From an uncultured Bacillota bacterium (GTDB lineage: Bacteria > Bacillota > UBA994 > UBA5500): 7,752 nt of DNA. Positions within the stretch are counted from its first letter, which is position 1, and every line of letters starts with the position of its first letter. The notes below the pieces were generated by a model. It was not told the DNA's origin. It worked only from the letters and a program-made list of their open reading frames with translations, and made no database searches. Made by a program: the position numbers and the translations under genes. The stretch is from NCBI GenBank assembly GCA_937874815.1, contig CALNBW010000419.1, forward strand, positions 1-7,752, read 5' to 3'. Of this stretch, positions 1-6,142 are shown piece by piece.

Positions 1-173
1 ACTTGTTCATCGGTAGCGTCGGCTGCTACCGCACGGGTGGCAAAGGGGACCATCGCCCTTACCCGCTCTTCATCAGGGTCAATGGCCAATACTTGGCGGC
101 CCATGGAGTACAAAGTCTTGGCTACGCTAGAACCAAAACGGCCCAACCCAATCACAGTAAACTGTTTGTTCAT
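1..173 (-). CDS. ktrA: Potassium uptake regulatory subunit KtrA/TrkA family (5' part only)
   Basis: This is the N-terminal part (57 codons) of a cytoplasmic RCK/TrkA-N protein that gates a Trk/Ktr potassium channel by binding nucleotide. The protein begins MNKQFTVIGLGRFGSSVAKT, which contains the Rossmann dinucleotide-binding motif GxGRFG at about residues 9-14. An acidic residue follows at the end of the second strand (the LAID of VLAIDPDEE), as expected for NAD(H)/ATP binding. The ATG at 171-173 has a good site, GAGGAG, about 5-10 nt upstream (178-184). It starts 27 nt after the ktrB stop, so the two are almost certainly one operon. The gene leaves the window at position 1, so the C-terminal RCK_C domain, where c-di-AMP binds in KtrA/KtrC of Bacillota, cannot be assessed. 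The symbol ktrA rather than trkA is chosen because the partner resembles KtrB; this is an inference. Confidence 0.93.
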   Translation of the reverse strand, partial: MNKQFTVIGLGRFGSSVAKTLYSMGRQVLAIDPDEERVRAMVPFATRAVAADATDEQ

Positions 174-200
174 GCTATCTCCTCGCTTACCCTGCGTTTC

Positions 201-1541
201 CTAACCAACAATAATTCTTTCTTCTGGATAACTAATGCGGGCGTTAACCCGGTCCAGCGCCAATGCCAAAGCCAAACTCAGGGGTCCTACCCGGCCAGCG
301 AACATGGTTAAAATCAAGGCCATTTTGGCTATTGGCGAAAGCAGTGTAGTAATGCCCATACTTAAGCCTACTGTACCAAAAGCAGAAGTTGCTTCAAACA
401 GCACTGGCAGGAACGGCAAACCATCGGACAAGGATATGATCATTGTCACCGATAGCACCAAGGTAAAGCCGATGACGATTATGGCCACAGAACGTTTCAC
501 AATATCATCAGGAATACGGCGGCCAAATAGTCGGACTTCGTCATGGCCACGCACACTGGCAACAACCAGCGCTATCAATGCGCCAAAAGTAGTTGTCTTC
601 ACTCCGCCCCCTGTTGAACCGGGGGAAGCGCCTATAAACATCAGAATAACGATCATTAAGGCCGTAGCTGTATGCAACATATCCAAAGGCACTGTACTGA
701 AACCAGCCGTACGGGGGGAAACGGCCTGGAACAGGGCGACTAGTACTTTGTGCGGCAATGAGAAACCACTGAGCACTTTGTTCCATTCTACTATCAAAAT
801 AAACAACGTACCAACCACAATCAAAAGAGATGTCATTAAGAGTACTAAGCGCGTATGCAAAGACAAGGTGCGGCTTTCTTTAGAACTACGCTTATTCCAG
901 ATTTCAGCTATAACACTAAAACCGATACCACCGGAGATGATTAGAGCCATTATTACTAAATTGACCACCCAATCGGTGGCATAAGGCTGTAAGTTACGAA
1001 AATCTCCTAGCAGATCAAAACCGGCATTGCAGAAGGCGGAGATGCTGTGAAAAATGCCGTACCAAATGCCGCGCGACCAACCGTAATCGGGCACAAACCG
1101 GAAAGCAAGCAATATCGCTCCTGCCCCTTCAAATAGCATGGTTACCGTCCCTACCGCTTTCACCAGACGCACCATACCTTCGAGAGAGAACTGGTTTAGG
1201 GCCTCTTGCATGATCAAGCGGCTACGGAAACTGATGCGCTTCCCAAGCAAGATCGCCATCATGGTGGCCATAGTCATCAGGCCCAAGCCCCCCAGCTGAA
1301 TGAGGATGATGATCACAACTTGCCCAAAGGGAGTAAACTGGGTTACCGTATCAACAACGACGAGCCCGGTTACACACACGGCAGACGTTGCTGTAAAAAG
1401 GGCATCTAAATAATCGAGCGGCTCCACCTTAGAAGCGATTGGCAGGCTGAGCAAGAAACCGCCGCATATGATTAGCAAAGCAAAGGTGGAAATCAGAATC
1501 TGCGCCGGGGTCCACCTAGAAAAAATACTCTTCTTCTCCAT
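201..1541 (-). CDS. ktrB: Potassium uptake membrane subunit, TrkH/KtrB family
   Basis: A 446-residue, very hydrophobic membrane protein that forms the ion-conducting dimer of a Ktr-type K+ (possibly Na+-coupled) uptake system. The four pseudo-repeats of the superfamily are visible through their selectivity-filter loops: VCVTGL (about residue 59), FCNAGF (174), SPRTAGFS (280) and FGTVGLS (392), each with the expected glycine. The flexible gate region in the third repeat is present as GASPGSTGGGVKTTT (about 304-318), and GRVGP lies at about 416-420. The length of about 445 residues fits KtrB/KtrD rather than the longer proteobacterial TrkH. It is followed after 27 nt by ktrA and preceded by the rplT terminator. 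The ATG at 1539-1541 has its best ribosome binding site (AAGGAGGG, 1559-1566) 17 nt away, unusually far; a two-codon ORF lies between them (see separate entry). No other in-frame start is visible nearby. KtrB versus KtrD cannot be told from sequence alone. Confidence 0.95.
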   Translation of the reverse strand: MEKKSIFSRWTPAQILISTFALLIICGGFLLSLPIASKVEPLDYLDALFTATSAVCVTGLVVVDTVTQFTPFGQVVIIILIQLGGLGLMTMATMMAILLGKRISFRSRLIMQEALNQFSLEGMVRLVKAVGTVTMLFEGAGAILLAFRFVPDYGWSRGIWYGIFHSISAFCNAGFDLLGDFRNLQPYATDWVVNLVIMALIISGGIGFSVIAEIWNKRSSKESRTLSLHTRLVLLMTSLLIVVGTLFILIVEWNKVLSGFSLPHKVLVALFQAVSPRTAGFSTVPLDMLHTATALMIVILMFIGASPGSTGGGVKTTTFGALIALVVASVRGHDEVRLFGRRIPDDIVKRSVAIIVIGFTLVLSVTMIISLSDGLPFLPVLFEATSAFGTVGLSMGITTLLSPIAKMALILTMFAGRVGPLSLALALALDRVNARISYPEERIIVG

Positions 1542-1566
1542 TACCCCATCTAGCTTCGCCCTCCTT
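1539..1566 (-). promoter_or_regulatory. ktrB translation initiation region with a two-codon upstream ORF
   Basis: The strong Shine-Dalgarno AAGGAGGG (1559-1566) is placed ideally, 9 nt, in front of ATG GGG TAA (1541-1549). That stop codon overlaps the ktrB start in the arrangement TAATG. The ktrB ATG itself is 17 nt from the Shine-Dalgarno and has only GGGG close by. This suggests that ktrB may be translated by reinitiation after a minimal ORF. The alternative is direct initiation with a long spacer. The layout is read directly; the mechanism is inference. Confidence 0.5.
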
Positions 1567-1580
1567 AATAAGAGCGTTTT

Positions 1581-1615
1581 AGCATAGTATTACCCAAAAA
1601 GCAAGGCTGACTCAA
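1581..1615 (-). promoter_or_regulatory. Weak candidate promoter for ktrB-ktrA
   Basis: The short gap after the rplT terminator holds TTGAGT (1610-1615), 17 nt, then TAATAC (1587-1592); TATGCT (1581-1586) is another possible -10 with a poor spacing. The -35 would lie inside the terminator hairpin DNA. Matches to consensus are modest. A promoter is expected because a good terminator separates rplT from ktrB, but these boxes are only a guess. I see no c-di-AMP riboswitch; the gap is too short for one. Confidence 0.25.
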
Positions 1616-1627
1616 ACGAGTCAGCCT
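1592..1627 (-). terminator. Intrinsic terminator of the infC-rpmI-rplT operon
   Basis: A perfect 10-bp inverted repeat, AGGCTGACTC (1604-1613) and GAGTCAGCCT (1618-1627), encloses a 4-nt loop. On the minus strand it is followed by TG-C-TTTTT (1596-1600). It lies 15 nt past the rplT stop codon and separates the ribosomal protein operon from the potassium genes. Confidence 0.92.
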
Positions 1628-1641
1628 ATGGATCCGCTTAC

Positions 1642-1998
1642 TTAGGCTAGCTGCTGCTTAGCAGTCTCTACCAACTGGCTAAAAGCGGCAGCGTCGTTAA
1701 TGGCTAGGTCCGCCAACATCTTGCGGTTAACTGTCACGCCCGCCTGCTTCAGGCCGCACATCAATCTGCTATACGAGATGCCGTTAACACGCGCAGCGGC
1801 GTTGATACGAGCAATCCAAAGACGGCGGAAATCACGTTTGCGCTGCTTGCGGTCACGGGTTGCATAAGACTGGGAATGGAGCAGTTGAGTTGCAGCAGAT
1901 CTATATAGTGTACTTTTGCTACCGCGGTAGCCTTTAGCTAATTTCAGTACTTTCTTATGACGAGCCCTTGCGGGAACATTTCCTTTTGCACGTGGCAT
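1642..1998 (-). CDS. rplT: 50S ribosomal protein L20
   Basis: A complete 118-residue L20, the usual length. It starts MPRAKGNVPARARHKKVLK and contains the typical GYRGSKSTLYR, RDRKQRKRDFRRLWIARINAA and MLADLAINDAAAF segments. L20 is an early 23S rRNA-binding assembly protein of the large subunit; the basic N-terminal extension threads into rRNA and the globular C-terminal half binds the helix 40-41 region. In Bacillus subtilis and relatives the C-terminal domain also represses its own operon by binding the leader RNA, and such a leader is present here in front of infC. The ATG follows AGGAGGT (2007-2013) by 8 nt. The gene is the last of infC-rpmI-rplT, 24 nt after rpmI, and is followed by a strong terminator. 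Confidence 0.99.
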   Translation of the reverse strand: MPRAKGNVPARARHKKVLKLAKGYRGSKSTLYRSAATQLLHSQSYATRDRKQRKRDFRRLWIARINAAARVNGISYSRLMCGLKQAGVTVNRKMLADLAINDAAAFSQLVETAKQQLA

Positions 1999-2022
1999 AG
2001 TCGCCTACCTCCTATTTGGTTA

Positions 2023-2223
2023 CTAGAAATGATACGGCAGCATTTTCTTAACGCGTGCTGCATCGCCCGGGGTGAGTAAATGTTGGTTGTCCAAGCGCCG
2101 CTTTTGGCTAGCGGACTTGGCGCTAAACTTATGGGCGTCGTGAGAACTATTGCGCAAGATCTTTTTCTTAGCGGTAACCTTAAAGCGCTTCGCACAGCCC
2201 TTGTGAGTTTTCATTTTTGGCAT
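2023..2223 (-). CDS. rpmI: 50S ribosomal protein L35
   Basis: A complete 66-residue basic protein of normal L35 length. It begins MPKMKTHKGCAKRFKVTAKK, the family signature (usually MPKMKTHRGAAKRF; here Lys and Cys replace the common Arg and first Ala, and both changes are tolerated in the family). It ends with DAARVKKMLPY, also typical. L35 is a large-subunit protein. The ribosome binding site AAGGAGGA overlaps the infC stop codon: the TAA at 2237-2239 supplies its first bases. Translation of infC and rpmI is therefore closely coupled, with only 13 nt between them. Confidence 0.98.
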   Translation of the reverse strand: MPKMKTHKGCAKRFKVTAKKKILRNSSHDAHKFSAKSASQKRRLDNQHLLTPGDAARVKKMLPYHF

Positions 2224-2236
2224 CGAAGTATCCTCC

Positions 2237-2767
2237 TTAGTTTTCAGCCTTATCGGTCTTAGGCGCCATAATCATAATCATATTGCGCCCTTCGATCTTT
2301 GCTTCTCTTTCCACGGTGCCGCTCTCTACTGCCTCGACAAACTGCTCAAAAACCTTTTTGCCCAGGTCAGCATGAACTATCTGCCGCCCGCGGAAGCGCA
2401 TGACAACCTTAATTTTGCTGCCAGCTTTCAGCATGCGGTCGGCATTCTTGGCTTTGATCAGAAGATCCCGCTCCTCGATGGTCTGGCTCAACTGGACCTC
2501 CTTAATGGTGATCACTTTTTGCTTCTTACGGGCCTCGCGCTCATGCTTACTCTGCTCGTATTTGTGACGACCATAGTCCATAATCTTACAGACTGGCGGC
2601 CTAGCGGTCGGAGCGATATTGACCAAATCTAAATTCCTCTCGCGAGCAATCTGTAATGCCTCGCGTGAACCCATGATACCCAGCTGCTGACCGTTTTCGT
2701 CGACCAGTCGCACTTCGCGCAAGCGAATCTGCTCGTTAACCTGCGGGTCTCTGTTCTCCCTACTGAT
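2237..2767 (-). CDS. infC: Translation initiation factor IF-3, with ATC start codon
   Basis: Initiation factor 3 binds the 30S subunit, keeps it apart from 50S and proofreads start codon and initiator tRNA. The N-terminal domain is shown by VNEQIRLREVRLVDENGQQL and the stretch APTARPPVCKIMDYGRHKYE; the C-terminal domain by KEVQLS, MRFRGRQ and the acidic-to-basic end. Conventional ATG or GTG starts are absent in the right place. The nearest alternative, TTG at 2720-2722, would remove the conserved NEQIR segment and has no ribosome binding site. I place the start at the ATC at 2765-2767, giving 176 residues reading (M)SRENRDPQVNEQIR. It follows GGAGGGG by 7 nt, and the sequence ISRE matches the usual start of this family in Clostridia. 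Rare ATT/ATC starts are well known for infC and allow IF3 to repress its own translation. It is the first gene of infC-rpmI-rplT. Confidence 0.95.
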   Translation of the reverse strand: MSRENRDPQVNEQIRLREVRLVDENGQQLGIMGSREALQIARERNLDLVNIAPTARPPVCKIMDYGRHKYEQSKHEREARKKQKVITIKEVQLSQTIEERDLLIKAKNADRMLKAGSKIKVVMRFRGRQIVHADLGKKVFEQFVEAVESGTVEREAKIEGRNMIMIMAPKTDKAEN

Positions 2768-2788
2768 AGATAAACCCCTCCATTTACT

Positions 2789-2824
2789 AAATAATAAAAG
2801 GTGAGCGGCCTAAGCCGCTCACCT
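2789..2824 (-). terminator. L20-leader attenuator terminator
   Basis: A perfect 11-bp hairpin, with the arms at 2799-2809 and 2814-2824 (AGGTGAGCGGC and its complement) and a 4-nt loop, is followed on the minus strand by TTTATTATTT (2789-2798). It lies 21 nt before the infC ATC, so it acts in the leader rather than at a gene end. Confidence 0.92.
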
Positions 2825-2922
2825 ACAGAAAGCATAGCAATACAAACATTGCTCTTCTAACTACAGACCCTGTAACTGCAAATTTGCGTCGCAGGGTGAG
2901 AAGCGGCTGGCTTCTACTTTAC
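2789..2922 (-). ncRNA. L20-type leader (attenuator of the infC-rpmI-rplT operon)
   Basis: The transcribed leader between the infC promoter and gene folds into a series of hairpins: AGAAGC/GCTTCT (2910-2915 with 2899-2904), CCCTG/CAGGG (2892-2896 with 2868-2872) enclosing GCAAATTTGC (2878-2887), and AGCAAT/ATTGCT (2848-2853 with 2836-2841). An 11-bp terminator hairpin comes last. The segment reading AGCCGC-TTC-TCACC (2895-2908) can pair with GGTGAGCGGCT in the 5' strand of the terminator with a 3-nt bulge, giving a mutually exclusive antiterminator. This is the architecture described for the B. subtilis infC leader, in which excess L20 favours termination. The ends are approximate; the covariance-model match was not run. 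Confidence 0.85.
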
Positions 2923-2928
2923 AGAGCT

Positions 2929-2957
2929 ATGTTAGCATATGCCGCCGGGCGCGTCAA
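2929..2957 (-). promoter_or_regulatory. Sigma-A promoter of infC-rpmI-rplT
   Basis: TTGACG (2952-2957), a 17-nt spacer and TAACAT (2929-2934), the latter preceded by TG one base upstream (extended -10, TGCTAACAT). Transcription should start near 2922. The -35 box begins at the first base after the thrS stop codon. Confidence 0.82.
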
Positions 2958-4874
2958 CTAATCCATCTGCCTCTCGGCTATCATTTTTTGCAGCTCAGCG
3001 ATCAGCTCGGGCAAAGCCCTCGTACCTTGATCACCGTGTTCGCGCTGACGCACCGCTACCACCTTGGCTTCTGCCTCGCGGTCGCCAATAACCAGCATGT
3101 AGGGGATTTTGGCTAGCTGGGCTTCTCTGATCTTCAGGCCAATCTTCTCACTGCGATCATCAAGCTCCACGCGGATGCCCGCATCAAAGAGTTCTTTGTA
3201 TACTTCCTGGGCATAAGCATGGGCTCTATCAGTAATTGGTAAGACCTTGACCTGCACTGGCGCTAACCACAGCGGGAAAGCACCGGCATAGTGCTCAATC
3301 AGAATGGCTAAGAACCGCTCAATGGCACCAAAGGCAACGCTATGCACAGTTACTGGGGTATGCCGACCGCCATCTTCGCCAATGTAGTAGAGCTCGAATT
3401 TCTCGGGCATCTGGAAGTCAAGCTGAATGGTAGCGCACTGCCAGGAACGACCTAGACAGTCGGTCAGATGGAAGTCGATTTTCGGTCCATAGAAAGCGCC
3501 ATCGCCTGGGTTAATGCTGTAAGGGACCTGCTTCTCTTCCAATACCTTCTGTAGGGCATTTTCAGCCATCTCCCAAGCTTCATCCGACCCCATCGAGTTC
3601 TCTGGCCGCGTAGATAGCTCTACATGGTAAGAGAAACCAAAGGTCTGATAAAAATGGTCGACCAGGTCGATGCGATTGGCCAGCTCCGACTCAATCTGAT
3701 CAAGTGTCATGAACACGTGGGAGTCATCCTGCGTAAAAGCTCGGACACGCATCATCCCGTGTAGCACACCCGATTTCTCATGCCGGTGCACCAGACCGAG
3801 TTCCGCTAACCGCAGGGGTAGATCCTTGTAAGAACGTAGCTTGTTGCGATAAACGAGCATGGCCCCGGGGCAGTTCATGGGCTTAATGGCATAGTCGTTT
3901 TCATCAATCTTGGTGAAATACATGTTCTCTTGGTAGTGATCCCAGTGGCCGCTACGCTCCCATAGTTCGCGGTTCAAGATGATTGGGGTACGGATTTCCT
4001 GATAACCAGCGCGCCGATGCTGTTCGCGCCAAAACTGCTCCAGTTCATTGCGCACGACCATGCCATTGGGCAAATAGAAAGGAAAGCCAGGCCCCTCGTC
4101 TTCAATCGAGAATAGCTCTAGTTCGCGCCCTAGCTTACGGTGGTCGCGTTTCTTGGCCTCTTCAATAAGTCGTAAGTGCTCTTCTAGCTCGGATTGTTTG
4201 AAGAAAACAGTTCCATACACCCGTTGCAGCATCGGGCGTCGCTCATCTCCCCGCCAATACGCTCCAGCCAAGGAGAGCAAGCGCAAGGCCTTGAGATAAC
4301 CGGTGTGCGGCAAGTGCGGCCCGGCACACAAGTCGATGAATTCACCCTGACGGTAACTAGAAATTGGTGCGTCCTCAGGCAGATCTTCAATCAGTTCAAC
4401 CTTGAAGTTTTCTCCCCGCTTACGGAAAAACTCGATTGCCTGCTCGCGCGGCAGAACCTCCCGTTCCAGGGGTAGCTTTTCCGCCACAATCTTGCGCATC
4501 TCTTCTTCGATACGCGGCAGGTCCTCGGGCTTGAGCGATTCGGTCATGGCGAAATCATAGTAGAAACCATCCTTGACCGACGGACCGATGGCCAGCTTAG
4601 TGCCTGGGAAAAGGCGACAGACAGCCTGCGCCATCACGTGAGATGCCGTATGGCGCATCGCATCAAGGGCGTCAGGCGAGTCGATAGTGAGGATCTCCAC
4701 CTGGGCACCATCTGGAAGCGAGGTGCTCAGATCCTGAACAACGCCGTTCACTTTCGCTAGCACCGCCTCTTTAGCTAGCCTAGAGCTGATGGCGGCAGCA
4801 AGATCGGCTGCGGTGCTTCCCGCCGGTAGCTCGCGCTGTGAACCATCTTTGAGCTTAATCGTGTAGAACTGCAT
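2958..4874 (-). CDS. thrS: Threonyl-tRNA synthetase
   Basis: A complete 638-residue class II synthetase that charges tRNA-Thr and edits Ser-tRNA-Thr. The order of domains is normal. A TGS domain covers about 1-63. The editing domain has the paired motifs HTASH (about 75-79) and CAGPH (about 183-187). The catalytic core has zinc ligands Cys in MNCPG (about 334), His in QDDSH (about 385) and His in PVTVH (about 510). Motif 2 (VHRHEKSG... RVRAFTQDD) and motif 3 (FGAIERF) follow, then the anticodon-binding domain from about 540 (LAPVQVKVLPI ... ELDDRSEKIGLKIREA). One small difference: the residue after the last zinc His is Ser (VHSVAFG), where Arg is common. The ATG has GGGAGGG 6 nt upstream. A T-box leader controls it. 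No terminator separates thrS from the infC promoter. Confidence 0.99.
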   Translation of the reverse strand: MQFYTIKLKDGSQRELPAGSTAADLAAAISSRLAKEAVLAKVNGVVQDLSTSLPDGAQVEILTIDSPDALDAMRHTASHVMAQAVCRLFPGTKLAIGPSVKDGFYYDFAMTESLKPEDLPRIEEEMRKIVAEKLPLEREVLPREQAIEFFRKRGENFKVELIEDLPEDAPISSYRQGEFIDLCAGPHLPHTGYLKALRLLSLAGAYWRGDERRPMLQRVYGTVFFKQSELEEHLRLIEEAKKRDHRKLGRELELFSIEDEGPGFPFYLPNGMVVRNELEQFWREQHRRAGYQEIRTPIILNRELWERSGHWDHYQENMYFTKIDENDYAIKPMNCPGAMLVYRNKLRSYKDLPLRLAELGLVHRHEKSGVLHGMMRVRAFTQDDSHVFMTLDQIESELANRIDLVDHFYQTFGFSYHVELSTRPENSMGSDEAWEMAENALQKVLEEKQVPYSINPGDGAFYGPKIDFHLTDCLGRSWQCATIQLDFQMPEKFELYYIGEDGGRHTPVTVHSVAFGAIERFLAILIEHYAGAFPLWLAPVQVKVLPITDRAHAYAQEVYKELFDAGIRVELDDRSEKIGLKIREAQLAKIPYMLVIGDREAEAKVVAVRQREHGDQGTRALPELIAELQKMIAERQMD

Positions 4875-4893
4875 GCTAAACCCTCCCTAGATT

Positions 4894-5168
4894 AAGAAAT
4901 ATAAAACCCTCCCGTCCCTGCCGCAGCAACAACTGCTGCGTCAGGGACGAGAGGGACATATGCTCGCGGTTCCACCCTGCTTGGTAGCCTTAGCTACCCA
5001 CTTGCTAGCACCTAACGCGTGCCAAACGCCTGCCTTAGCATCGCTATCACGATGGTTCCAGCCCGGAGCTCCAAGGTGGTAGCAACTATACTGGTTTCGC
5101 GCACTTACAGCCTAGATGCGCGTCTCTGGAAAACCATCTGCATAGTTGCGTCCTCTTCATAGCTATTA
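4894..5168 (-). ncRNA. Threonine T-box riboswitch leader of thrS
   Basis: This 331-nt gap between ytxC and thrS is filled by a tRNA-sensing leader. The T-box itself reads AGGGTGGAACCGCG (4965-4978), matching the family consensus. Stem I closes with a perfect 8-bp pairing, GCAACTAT (5142-5149) with ATAGTTGC (5082-5089). Just inside its 3' arm is the specifier ACC (5093-5095), a threonine codon followed by a purine, in AAACCAGT. A hairpin GGTAGC-4 nt-GCTACC (4983-4998) just before the T-box fits stem III. The antiterminator forms when CAGGG (4975-4979) and GCGAG (4963-4967), with the 7-nt TGGAACC bulge between them, pair with CTCGT and CCCTG (4942-4951). These last bases are also the 5' arm of the terminator. 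Uncharged tRNA-Thr (anticodon GGU) should stabilise the antiterminator and raise ThrRS synthesis. Confidence 0.96.
4897..4955 (-). terminator. T-box terminator hairpin upstream of thrS
   Basis: A long 22-bp stem, with arms at 4934-4955 and 4907-4928, one G-U pair, one A-G mismatch and a 5-nt loop, is followed on the minus strand by TTTTATATTTCTT. Its 5' arm shares bases with the antiterminator. With no other terminator after ytxC, it is also the only visible stop for ytxC transcripts. Confidence 0.95.
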
Positions 5169-5173
5169 GGAGT

Positions 5174-5201
5174 AGTATACTCAGTTGCTTAGCTTTGTCA
5201 A
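5174..5201 (-). promoter_or_regulatory. Sigma-A promoter of thrS
   Basis: Perfect TTGACA (5196-5201), a 16-nt spacer and TATACT (5174-5179, five of six bases). Transcription should start at about 5166-5167, just before stem I of the T-box. The -35 lies 4 nt past the ytxC stop codon. Confidence 0.88.
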
Positions 5202-5205
5202 GGCT

Positions 5206-6117
5206 TTAGTCCTTTTTATGCTCGCCCACCAAAAGCTGCAAGCAATAGTCACAAGCCCGGCAGAGCTCTACCCGGGGCTCAAAAACCTGTTTTAGCGTAT
5301 CCAGTAGTTTCGTTTTGCCTTGAAACGTGCCCGCATGCAGGACCAAGTGTCTCGGTGCCGCCGATAGCAAAGCGCTAATCAGCAGGTCATCCTGGTCGGT
5401 GTAGCCGCTTTGCGCTTTCAGCTCATTTGTCAGCACATCCGCCTGCAAGACATGCCCTTGTTCATCAAGCAGCGCAAACCCGTTAGGCCCCGTAAGCACC
5501 ACATGCACCACATCATGCCTCGGCTCAAGTATCTCCACAAAGTGGCGCAACAGCTGAATAAACTCCTGATATTCCTTCTCATTGAGGTACTGATCAATAG
5601 ACAGGTACAGGACATCCTCTAGCTCTTCCCAGTAATGGCGCAAGCGAAAGTGCAAGAAACCGTCGAGGTTGATTCTGCTTTGATCCTTTAAATAGGCCGA
5701 TAGCGATTCCCGAATGCGGCTCTTGCGCGCTACCTGATAGACCAACCGGTTAGGCCCCGCATCCCTCTGCACCAATTTGGCACTAGCCAGTTGCACAATC
5801 CTCTGTTTCTCGCTTTCGCTAAAGCAATGAAAACGACGGCTTAATACTCGTAGCAAAGTAGACTGCTGCCAATCGTCAACCAAAATATCCGTAAGCGTAT
5901 TAGCAATGCACTGCCGACTTAGATGCCGCCGTTCCGACAAAGAATAAGCGGCATCGCCATAATCAAGCTGGCAGAACAAGAAATTAAAGAAGCGAGAACG
6001 GCTTGTCTCAATGTCCACCTTTATGCCATCCGCAGCCAAGAAAGCTAACTCCTGGCGCAGCCTAGTCTCAATAGAGTCGAGGGAATTCTGCGCTCCGATG
6101 CAAATAACGTCGGTCAT
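5206..6117 (-). CDS. ytxC: YtxC-like putative sporulation protein
   Basis: About 303 residues, soluble, with no clear membrane segment. I recognise it mainly by position (directly upstream of thrS, as ytxC is in Bacillus) and by its overall character and length, close to the roughly 280-residue YtxC family, described as a putative sporulation protein of endospore formers. Its biochemical role is unknown. Visible features are helical, charged middle segments (HYWEELEDVLYLSIDQYLNE; QEFIQLLRHFVEILEPR) and a C-terminal cysteine cluster LCRACDYC (C-x2-C-x2-C, about residues 286-292). The reading frame is open back to 6210, but that would start inside the terminator of the gene upstream. I choose the ATG at 6115-6117, 10 nt after AAGGGAG. 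A GTG at 6124-6126 is possible but would leave almost no leader after the predicted promoter. The promoter looks sigma-E-like. There is no terminator before the thrS leader. Confidence 0.82.
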   Translation of the reverse strand: MTDVICIGAQNSLDSIETRLRQELAFLAADGIKVDIETSRSRFFNFLFCQLDYGDAAYSLSERRHLSRQCIANTLTDILVDDWQQSTLLRVLSRRFHCFSESEKQRIVQLASAKLVQRDAGPNRLVYQVARKSRIRESLSAYLKDQSRINLDGFLHFRLRHYWEELEDVLYLSIDQYLNEKEYQEFIQLLRHFVEILEPRHDVVHVVLTGPNGFALLDEQGHVLQADVLTNELKAQSGYTDQDDLLISALLSAAPRHLVLHAGTFQGKTKLLDTLKQVFEPRVELCRACDYCLQLLVGEHKKD

Positions 6118-6142
6118 GCACCTCACACTCCCTTCCTTAGCT

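Noticed and set aside
7..28. Inverted repeat GGTAGC ... GCTACC near the left edge
   Set aside because: It lies within the ktrA coding sequence, has no T-tract and is explained by alanine-rich codons (AVAADA).
541..786. Other minor ORFs opposite or out of frame with ktrB, thrS, ytxC and the M20 gene (for example 1206-1409, 3983-4168, 4194-4475, 5410-5622 and 6480-6707)
   Set aside because: They are shadows of well-supported genes, without ribosome binding sites or recognisable products.
235..984. A 249-codon plus-strand ORF opposite ktrB
   Set aside because: It is the antisense of a conserved membrane protein gene and its translation resembles no family; the opposite strand has motifs, ribosome binding site and operon context.
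2764..2787. A 7-codon minus-strand ORF (ATG GAG GGG ... TAG) overlapping the infC start
   Set aside because: Its ATG is part of the sequence forming the infC Shine-Dalgarno and has no ribosome binding site of its own; it looks accidental.
2629..2835. A 68-codon minus-strand ORF beginning MLSVGERLRPLT
   Set aside because: It starts inside the L20 leader, runs through the attenuator hairpin and overlaps infC in another frame; there is no ribosome binding site and no family resemblance.
5086..5160. Possible leader peptide at the start of the thrS leader (ATG AAG AGG ACG ...)
   Set aside because: There is no Shine-Dalgarno, only one threonine codon, and the region is fully explained as stem I of the T-box.
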